Shown here: positions 53,897-59,860 of the stretch, piece after piece
How positions within the stretch are numbered: the stretch's first letter is position 1
Layout: the number at the start of each line of letters is the position of its first letter
Source of the DNA: Nevskia sp035651715
GTDB taxonomy: Bacteria; Pseudomonadota; Gammaproteobacteria; Nevskiales; Nevskiaceae
Assembly: GCA_035651715.1 (NCBI GenBank)
Contig: DASRFD010000044.1
Coordinates: 1 to 59,860 of the forward strand
DNA: 59,860 nt
Direction: 5' to 3'
The notes under the pieces: generated by a model
The model's input: only the letters and a program-made list of their open reading frames with translations
What the model was told of the DNA's origin: nothing
Databases searched by the model: none
Made by a program: the position numbers and the translations under genes

Positions 53897-54514
53897 ATGA
53901 CCGAGCGCAAGCCGTTTGCGATGATCCGCGAGTTCCACCTGGCGGACTGGTTCACCCTGGGCAACGCCGCCAGCGGCGTGGGCGCGCTGTTCTCGATCAT
54001 GTCCTACCTGCAGACCCAGGAGCGGCTGCACATCTACCTGGCCTGCGGCATGGTGGTGATGGCGCTGGTGTTCGACGTGCTCGACGGCCGCATCGCGCGC
54101 TGGCGCCAGAAGTCCTCCGCCATGGGCCGCGAGCTGGACTCCCTCGCCGACGTCATCTCCTTCGGCGTGGCCCCGGCGGTGATGGGCTACGCCTGCGGCA
54201 TGCAGGGCCTGATCGACCGCCTGGTGCTCGGCTTCTTCGTCGCCTGCGGCGTGTCGCGCCTGGCGCGCTACAACATCACCGCCGAGGCCCTGTCCGGCGG
54301 CGGCGACAAGGTGAAGTACTTCGAGGGCACGCCCATCCCCACCTCGCTGGTGCTGGTGATCGTGCTGGGGATCGCCGCCTCGAACGAGGCGCTCGGCGAC
54401 CAGCTCTGGTTCGGCGTGATCCGCTTCGGCCAGTACCGCCTGCACCTGCTGGCGCTGATGTTCGCGGTGTCCGGGGCGCTGATGATCAGCCGCATCCGCA
54501 TTCCCAAGCTCTGA
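53897..54514 (+). CDS. pssA: CDP-diacylglycerol-serine O-phosphatidyltransferase
   Basis: 205 residues, integral membrane, several helices. The CDP-alcohol phosphotransferase signature DGRIARWRQKSSAMGREL continues with DSLADVISFG, giving D-G-x2-A-R-x8-G-x3-D-x3-D. It transfers phosphatidyl from CDP-diacylglycerol to serine, the first step to phosphatidylethanolamine. The start MTERKPFAMIREF is chosen as closest to the family; an in-frame extension upstream has no support. Confidence 0.93.
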   Translation: MTERKPFAMIREFHLADWFTLGNAASGVGALFSIMSYLQTQERLHIYLACGMVVMALVFDVLDGRIARWRQKSSAMGRELDSLADVISFGVAPAVMGYACGMQGLIDRLVLGFFVACGVSRLARYNITAEALSGGGDKVKYFEGTPIPTSLVLVIVLGIAASNEALGDQLWFGVIRFGQYRLHLLALMFAVSGALMISRIRIPKL

Positions 54515-54562
54515 CGCCGCCGCCGGGCCTGGCCCGAGCCGCGCCGGACGGAACCGCCCGGC

Positions 54563-56593
54563 TCAGCGCAGCGCCTCCTCCAGCTCCGCCCGCCGCGCCG
54601 CCACCAGCTGCGCCGCCTGCTCCACGATCGTCTCCTGCGACCCGCGCGACAGCTCCCAGCCCAGCGGCGGCATCACCACCGGCCGGGTCGGGCTGGACTC
54701 GGGCAGCTGCAGGGCCAGGTCGAAGACCCGGCCGCCTTCGACGCGCTCCACCTGGACCGCGGCGGCGACCGCCGCCAGGCGCCCGTGGCCGGCGCTGGCG
54801 TCGTACAGGCCGAGCACCGGCGCGGTGAGCTCCGGGGCGAAGCGGCCGGGATGGCCGCCGCCGCCCTGGAAGCCCGGCTGCGGCTGCGCGGGATCGCGGC
54901 AGATGCGGCCGCCCGCCGGCGCATTGCAGATCGGCCGGGCGAAGAAGTCGTTGCGCAGCAGCAGCAGCACCGGGTGCAGCTCGCGGTGCCGGCTCTGCAC
55001 CGCCTGGATCAGCTCGGCGGCGGTGATGGCGCCGGAATTGTCGAAGTAGCCGCCGTCGACGACGCGGTAGCGCGCGCAGCCGCGGTCCTGGTCGGCGCAG
55101 TTCTGCGCGTCCATCACCGTGCCGGCCGGACTCACCGCGGGGAAGCGCGCGCTGTCGTGGGCCAGGCCCGCCAGCGGCTGGGCGCTGCTGGAATAGCTCG
55201 GGCGCATCAGGTCGACCACGTCGTTGAACTCGCCGGCCTGCACGTCGGCCAGCACCGCGCGCCGCCCGGTCTCCACCACCGTGGTGTTGAGCAGCACCAG
55301 CGGCAGCTGCGGGTGCCCGGCGTAAAGTTGCGCCAGGGTCTGCCGCATCGGCGCGCCGGCGCAGTCGGCGAAGGCCTGCTGCCAGGACAGCTCCAGGTTG
55401 CGGGCGCGGTCGAACAGCGGCACGGCGAACGGCAGGAAGCGCTGCATCAGGTCGGCGTAGAGCATGCCGGCCAGCGGCGGCGACAGGAAATCGCGCTTGA
55501 GGTCGGCGACGGCGGAGCAGGCCGGACCGCCGGCCAGTTCGGCGTAGCGCTGGCTCAGGTACGCCGCCGCGCCGAGGCTGCCGCCGGAGACGCCACTGAC
55601 GGCGAACAGGTGCTCGCGGAAGCCGGGCACCTGCTCCAGCTCGCGCAGCAGCGCCGCGGTCCACAGCGCGGCACGGATGCCGCCGCCCTCGGTGGCGACC
55701 ACCACGTAGTGGTCGCCGGCGGACGGGCCGCGCCAGGCGTCGAAGCGCGTGTTGACATCGCTGCGCCGGTCCGGCTGCAGCTGGCGCGGCGTCCAGCCGC
55801 CCTCGCGGACATGGTGGTTGTCGTTCCAGGCGCCGAACAGCGCGGCGACCAGCAGCGCTACCGGCGCCAGCCCCGGCAGGCCGTTGCGCAGCGGCCACCA
55901 GGTCAGCACGAAGCTGCCGAAGATGTTGATGCTGGCCAGCGCCAGCGGCACCAGCACCAGCGCGCCGACCTGGCGCGGCGCGCTCACCGGCCACAGCAGC
56001 AGGGCGGCGGCCAGCAGGAAGGAGAAGGCCAGCGAGGCCAGCACCACGCGGCGCGTCACCGGCGGCAGGGGAATGTCGCGGCCGAGCACGGCGGGCGCGG
56101 CCAGGCGGTCCGGCGCGCGCGTCTGGGCCAGGTTGAGGCGCCGCAGCAGCCGGCCGCGCGCCACGGTGAAGCCGAGGAAGGCCAGGGCGGCGGCGGCGAA
56201 TTCCCAGCCCACCCCGGGCAGGTCGCCGAGGTTGCGCACCGCCCAGCTCACCGCCAGGAACACCGCCGCGCCGGCCAGGCGCGGCAGCCAGGTGCGGACG
56301 GCGGCGGTGCGCTCCATGTCCAGCGGCAGCGCCGCCATCTGCGTCACCAGCAGCCAGCGCATGCAGTACCAGACCGAGGCCGCCAGGACGGTGGTGGCGA
56401 GCAGCAGCAGCGCCATGCCGCGCAGGCCGAGCACGCGGTCGGTGGCCACCGCCTCGATGCGCAGCACGTCGCCGCCCTGGTCGGACATCAGCAGCAGGGC
56501 GAACACCAGCAGGGCGGCGAGCGGAAACAGGCAGCGCACCAGCATGCGCACCAGGTCCGCCAGCCCTTGCAGCAGCATGCCGATGACGTTCAT
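54563..56593 (-). CDS. Membrane-anchored patatin-like phospholipase
   Basis: 676 residues. The first 270 hold about six membrane helices. A patatin domain follows: oxyanion segment VVATEGGGIRAALWTAALL, nucleophile VSGVSGGSLGAAAY (GxSGG), and VVDGGYFDNSGA supplying the catalytic Asp. It is a predicted lipid acyl hydrolase facing the membrane. The combination of a polytopic N-terminus with patatin is less common than soluble patatins. It is convergent with pssA, perhaps by chance rather than function. Confidence 0.88.
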   Translation of the reverse strand: MNVIGMLLQGLADLVRMLVRCLFPLAALLVFALLLMSDQGGDVLRIEAVATDRVLGLRGMALLLLATTVLAASVWYCMRWLLVTQMAALPLDMERTAAVRTWLPRLAGAAVFLAVSWAVRNLGDLPGVGWEFAAAALAFLGFTVARGRLLRRLNLAQTRAPDRLAAPAVLGRDIPLPPVTRRVVLASLAFSFLLAAALLLWPVSAPRQVGALVLVPLALASINIFGSFVLTWWPLRNGLPGLAPVALLVAALFGAWNDNHHVREGGWTPRQLQPDRRSDVNTRFDAWRGPSAGDHYVVVATEGGGIRAALWTAALLRELEQVPGFREHLFAVSGVSGGSLGAAAYLSQRYAELAGGPACSAVADLKRDFLSPPLAGMLYADLMQRFLPFAVPLFDRARNLELSWQQAFADCAGAPMRQTLAQLYAGHPQLPLVLLNTTVVETGRRAVLADVQAGEFNDVVDLMRPSYSSSAQPLAGLAHDSARFPAVSPAGTVMDAQNCADQDRGCARYRVVDGGYFDNSGAITAAELIQAVQSRHRELHPVLLLLRNDFFARPICNAPAGGRICRDPAQPQPGFQGGGGHPGRFAPELTAPVLGLYDASAGHGRLAAVAAAVQVERVEGGRVFDLALQLPESSPTRPVVMPPLGWELSRGSQETIVEQAAQLVAARRAELEEALR

Positions 56594-56689
56594 CTTGCTC
56601 CCCTTCCCCGTAAGCCCGGTACCGCTGCGGACGTTTTATGCCGCGCCGCCGCCGATTGCTGTGCGCCAGTTCTCAGCGGCCGCGCCGCC

Positions 56690-58060
56690 TCAGCTCACCA
56701 CCCGGTAGCACGGCTGGTAGTCCTTGCCCGCCAGCTTCATGCGGTGCTGGGCGACGAAAGACTTGAGCAGGGCGTCCATCGGCTGCATCACCGCGGCGTC
56801 GCCGTGGATCTCGAACAGGCCGTGCTCCCGCACGGCGCGGATGCCGGCCTCCTTGACGTTGCCGGCGACGATGGCGGAGAAGGCGCGGCGCATCGCCGCC
56901 GCCAGCAGGTGCGGCGGCTGGTCGCGGTGCAGCGCCAGGCCGCGCACGTTGTCGTGGGTCGGCGCGAACGGCCGCTGGAAGTCCGGCGCGATGCGCAGCA
57001 GCCAGTTGAAGTAGTAGGCGTCGTCACGCGACTTGCGGAACTCGCGCACCCGCTGGATGCCCTCGACCGCCAGCTGCGCCACCCGCGCCGGCTGGTCGAC
57101 GACGACGCGGTACAGCCCCTGCGCCGTCGGCCCCAGGGTCAGGCCGATGAAGGCGTGGATCTGCTCGAAGTAGGCAGCGGAGCCGGCCGGGCCGGTGAAG
57201 ATCAGCGGGAACGGCAGGCCGGCGTTGTCCGGGTGCAGCAGGATGCCGAGCAGGTAGAGGATCTCCTCGGCGGTGCCGGCGCCGCCGGGGAAGACGACGA
57301 TGGCGTGGCCGGTGCGGACGAAGGCCTCCAGGCGCTTCTCGATGTCCGGCATGATCACCAGGTCGTTGACGATCGGATTGGGCGACTCGGCGGCGATGAT
57401 GCCGGGCTCGGTGATGCCGAGGTAGCGGCCGCCGCCGATGCGCTGCTTGGCGTGGCCGATGGCGGCGCCCTTCATCGGCCCCTTCATCGCGCCCGGGCCG
57501 CAGCCGGTGCAGATGTCCAGGCCGCGCAGACCCATCTCGTAGCCGACCACCTTGGTGTAGTCGTACTCCTCGCGCGAGATCGAGTGGCCGCCCCAGCACA
57601 CCACCAGGTTGGGGTTGGGCAGCGGCCGCAGGATGTTGGCGTTGCGCAGGATGTGGAACACCGCGTCGGTGACGCCCTCCGGCGTATGCAGGTCGAAGCG
57701 CGGGTTGTTGCTGATCTCGTTGCTGACGTAGACGATGTCGCGCAGCACCGCGAACAGGTGCTCGCTGATGCCGCGGATGATGCGGCCGTCGACGAAGGCC
57801 ACCGCCGGCGCGCCCTTCAGCTCGAGGCGGATGCCGCGCTCGTTCTGCGAGACGCGGATGGCGAAGTCCGGGTAGCGGTTCAGCAGCTCCTGGCTGTCGT
57901 CGAGGAAGCCGCCGCTGTTGAGCACCGCCAGCGAGCAGCGCCGCAGCACCTGGTACAGGCCGCCCTGGCTGGTGTCGAGCAACTTGGCCACTTCCGACTT
58001 GGACAGCACGTCCAGCCGCCCGGTGGGGGAGATGCTGGCGTCGACGACCTCGTAGCTCAT
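56690..58060 (-). CDS. ppnN: Pyrimidine/purine-5'-nucleotide nucleosidase PpnN (LOG family)
   Basis: 456 residues matching PpnN (YgdH). The N-terminal domain starts near SPTGRLDVLSKSEVAKLL. The central LOG domain has VVCWGGHSISREEYDY, CTGCGPGAMKGPMKGAAIGH, and VFPGGAGTAEEILYLLGIL with the PGGxGTxxE motif. A C-terminal PpnN-specific domain ends CYRVVS. In E. coli it cleaves nucleoside monophosphates to base and ribose phosphate under (p)ppGpp control. Start at MSYEVVDASISP. Confidence 0.93.
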   Translation of the reverse strand: MSYEVVDASISPTGRLDVLSKSEVAKLLDTSQGGLYQVLRRCSLAVLNSGGFLDDSQELLNRYPDFAIRVSQNERGIRLELKGAPAVAFVDGRIIRGISEHLFAVLRDIVYVSNEISNNPRFDLHTPEGVTDAVFHILRNANILRPLPNPNLVVCWGGHSISREEYDYTKVVGYEMGLRGLDICTGCGPGAMKGPMKGAAIGHAKQRIGGGRYLGITEPGIIAAESPNPIVNDLVIMPDIEKRLEAFVRTGHAIVVFPGGAGTAEEILYLLGILLHPDNAGLPFPLIFTGPAGSAAYFEQIHAFIGLTLGPTAQGLYRVVVDQPARVAQLAVEGIQRVREFRKSRDDAYYFNWLLRIAPDFQRPFAPTHDNVRGLALHRDQPPHLLAAAMRRAFSAIVAGNVKEAGIRAVREHGLFEIHGDAAVMQPMDALLKSFVAQHRMKLAGKDYQPCYRVVS

Positions 58061-58148
58061 CGCGGAACGGATTCCCGGCGGTTGTTGTCCCGCCACTATA
58101 TCGCGGCGGCGCGCGCGTATCATGATGGGCTGAAAACGGAGCCAGCGG

Positions 58149-59117
58149 ATGCTGATCAACTGCGTCGCCTACCAGAAGGGCCACAAGCTCGCCGAAATCG
58201 AGGTGAGCGAGATCCACGACTACCTGCACAGTCCCAACTGCTTCGTCTGGGTGGCGATGAAGGACCCGCAGCCGGAGGAGCTGAAGGCGATGCAGGAGGA
58301 GTTCGGCCTGCACGACCTGGCGGTGGAGGACGCGCAGCGCGGCCACCAGCGGCCGAAGCTGGAGGAGTACGGCGACTCGCTGTTCATGGTGCTGCAGCTG
58401 CTGGACATGCAGGACGGCGAGCTGCAGCAGGGCGAGCTGGCGATCTTCGTCGGCCAGAACTACGTGCTGTCGGTGCGGCGCAGCTCGGAGCGCCGCCTGA
58501 CCGACGTGCGCGCCCGCGCCGAGCGCGAGCCGGAGCTGCTGCGCAACGGCTCCGGCTACGTGCTGTACGCGCTGATGGACGCGGTGGTGGACCGCTATTT
58601 CCCGGTGCTGGACGAGCTGGAATCCGAGCTGGAGTGCATCGAGGAGCGGATCTTCTCCGGCCAGGCCGCCGGCCGGGCCAACATCGAAGCGCTGTACAAG
58701 CTCAAGCAGAAGCTGGTGGTGATCAAGCACGCCATCGGCCCGACCCTGGAGGCGAGCAGCAAGCTGTTCGGCGGCCGCGTGCCGCACCTGTGCGTCAACC
58801 TGCAGGACTACTTCCGCGACATCTTCGACCACCTGCAGCGCCTCAACCAGACGGTGGACAGCCTGCGCGACACCGTCGCCACCGCGCTCAACGTCAACCT
58901 GTCGCTGATCAACCTGCAGGAAAACGAGGTGGTCAAGCGGCTCGCCGCCTACGCCGCCCTGGTGGCGGTGCCGACCCTCATCGCCGGCATCTACGGCATG
59001 AACTTCCACAACATGCCGGAGCTGGAATGGAGGTACGGCTACCCGGCCGCGCTGGCGCTGATGGCCGGCATCGACGGCTACCTGTTCCGGCTGTTCCGCA
59101 AGTCGCAGTGGCTGTAG
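58149..59117 (+). CDS. corA: CorA-family Mg2+/Co2+ transporter
   Basis: 322 residues. A long cytoplasmic domain (FVWVAMKDPQPEELKAMQEE, then VVDRYFPVLDELESELECIE with the stalk helix) leads to two C-terminal membrane helices with the family signature YGMNF in IAGIYGMNFHNMPELEWRYG. It forms the pentameric divalent cation channel of the inner membrane. Divergent from ppnN. Confidence 0.94.
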   Translation: MLINCVAYQKGHKLAEIEVSEIHDYLHSPNCFVWVAMKDPQPEELKAMQEEFGLHDLAVEDAQRGHQRPKLEEYGDSLFMVLQLLDMQDGELQQGELAIFVGQNYVLSVRRSSERRLTDVRARAEREPELLRNGSGYVLYALMDAVVDRYFPVLDELESELECIEERIFSGQAAGRANIEALYKLKQKLVVIKHAIGPTLEASSKLFGGRVPHLCVNLQDYFRDIFDHLQRLNQTVDSLRDTVATALNVNLSLINLQENEVVKRLAAYAALVAVPTLIAGIYGMNFHNMPELEWRYGYPAALALMAGIDGYLFRLFRKSQWL

Positions 59118-59175
59118 GCCGCCCGGCGGCCGCGCCGGCGGTACCGCCGGGAACCGCGCCGCCGGCGCGGTCGGC

Positions 59176-59860
59176 TCAGTGCCCGCCGGCCGGCGCCGGC
59201 GTCTCGAAGCGCGGCTGCCCCGGGGTGACGGTGCCGCGGCGGGTGCCGTTGACCGAGTTGTCGACGATGCCGCCGAAGGCTTTCTGCACCGTGTCGTAGT
59301 GCTTCATGCCCGCCAGGGGGCCGGGCTCGTTGCCGAACACGGTGGAGCCGGTGAAGAAGTACAGGTCCTGGTGGCTGCGGTAGACGCGCTCCATGCCCTG
59401 CTCGTCGCGGTAGGCGATGGTGACGTCGTAGCGGTCGGTGGGCTTGTTGATGCTGTAGGCGCCGAAGGTCATGCCGGACAGGAAATAGCTGCGGCGGGTG
59501 CCGGAGGACAGGTCCGGCGCGTTCTCCACCAGCATCAGCAGGCGCGGCTTGCCCGGCTGGCTCGGCAGCGAGCCGGCAGGGGCGGTGACGATGGCCTGGA
59601 TCGCCGCGCCGAAGTCGTCGGCCGGTCCGCCGAGGCGGTGCACGTCCCAGCGTCCCTTGGCGGTGAGGCCGTCGCGGACGGTCTGGTACAGGCTGTCGCT
59701 GCCGGCGGCGGAGATGCGGCCTTCGGACTTGAAGGTCACGCCCACGTCGAGGCGCGCCGGCGGGTTGCGCGGCGGCACCATGTGGGCGACGCCGGTGAGC
59801 ATGTCCGGCGAATTGTCGGGCTTGACGTAGTAAGACTGTTCCATGCACGCCGTCAGCAGG
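59176..59860 (-). CDS. Lipoprotein, 5' end beyond window
   Basis: At least 228 residues. An ATG at 59844 would give a leaderless protein, but the frame continues upstream as L-L-T-A-C directly before it, a lipobox whose Cys codon is 59845-59847. The true start therefore lies beyond 59860. The mature part has VAHMVPPRNPPARLDVGVTF, RLLMLVENAPDLSSG and GAYSINKPTDRYDVTIAYRD. It is probably an outer-membrane or periplasmic lipoprotein of unknown function. Confidence 0.75.
   Translation of the reverse strand, partial: LLTACMEQSYYVKPDNSPDMLTGVAHMVPPRNPPARLDVGVTFKSEGRISAAGSDSLYQTVRDGLTAKGRWDVHRLGGPADDFGAAIQAIVTAPAGSLPSQPGKPRLLMLVENAPDLSSGTRRSYFLSGMTFGAYSINKPTDRYDVTIAYRDEQGMERVYRSHQDLYFFTGSTVFGNEPGPLAGMKHYDTVQKAFGGIVDNSVNGTRRGTVTPGQPRFETPAPAGGH

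Noticed and set aside
54785..59299. 1504-residue plus-strand open frame
   Set aside because: It runs antisense to the patatin and ppnN genes and then through corA in another frame; composition is His/Gln/Arg low-complexity and no domain is recognisable.

Overview
The window is a high-GC chromosomal segment from a Gram-negative bacterium. It encodes an outer-membrane TonB-dependent receptor, an OprB-type porin, many lipoproteins, HrpA, class Ia NrdB, PpnN and a GlyGly-CTERM sorting signal. The gene set fits a Gammaproteobacterium, perhaps Nevskiales or Xanthomonadales; this placement is inference from gene content and base composition only.

Region 1 (1-21.8 kb) is a large carbohydrate-catabolism locus. 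It has a TonB-dependent receptor (cut by the left edge), a TIM-barrel isomerase/epimerase with a Gfo/Idh/MocA oxidoreductase, a sugar/H+ symporter, xylose isomerase, xylulokinase, a xylonate-type dehydratase, an SMP-30 sugar lactonase, an AraC-family regulator, two SDR dehydrogenases flanking an FAH-family hydrolase, an aldose 1-epimerase, a small-molecule kinase overlapping a divergent enolase, and a secreted glycoside hydrolase. The genes encode both an isomerase route (XylA/XylB) and a complete-looking non-phosphorylative oxidative route (dehydrogenase, lactonase, dehydratase, 2-keto-3-deoxy-acid 4-dehydrogenase, diketo-acid hydrolase). A 22-23 bp direct repeat of a short CAA-containing half-site lies about 50 bp before a -10-like element in front of at least four, probably six, transcription units. 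I propose it as the operator of the local AraC protein.

Region 2 (21.9-24.2 kb) has a GFA-family protein and nrdB, the latter preceded by two NrdR boxes spaced 32 bp and followed by a clear terminator; nrdA is not adjacent. Region 3 (24.2-28.4 kb) is a scar of mobile DNA: an AT-rich DGQHR-domain gene truncated at both ends, a short membrane protein whose 3' end is fused to it, two overlapping lipoprotein genes, a PPD-repeat protein, and a primase fragment overlapping an intact AlpA-like regulator. Region 4 (28.6-34.2 kb) has a DUF4236 protein, a Ser-rich SGNH lipoprotein, a Baeyer-Villiger monooxygenase, a lipoprotein operon and the first copy of a small paralogous family.

Region 5 (34.2-40.5 kb) is the most system-like accessory block. 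A small membrane protein, a holin-like protein, a peptidoglycan amidase and a lipoprotein run leftward. Divergent from them is a 914-residue fusion of winged-helix DNA-binding domain, Ser/Thr kinase, one membrane segment and TPRs. A GRDP-like protein and an overlapping 50-residue peptide gene follow. Region 6 (40.6-49.9 kb) holds secreted hydrolases, a GNAT, a second copy of the small paralogous family, an OprB porin, a VOC protein, an HTH protein, a 25-residue membrane peptide, an aldo/keto reductase and a Tat-exported phosphoesterase. Region 7 (50-59.9 kb) is ordinary housekeeping: hrpA, pssA, a membrane patatin, ppnN, corA and a lipoprotein cut by the right edge.
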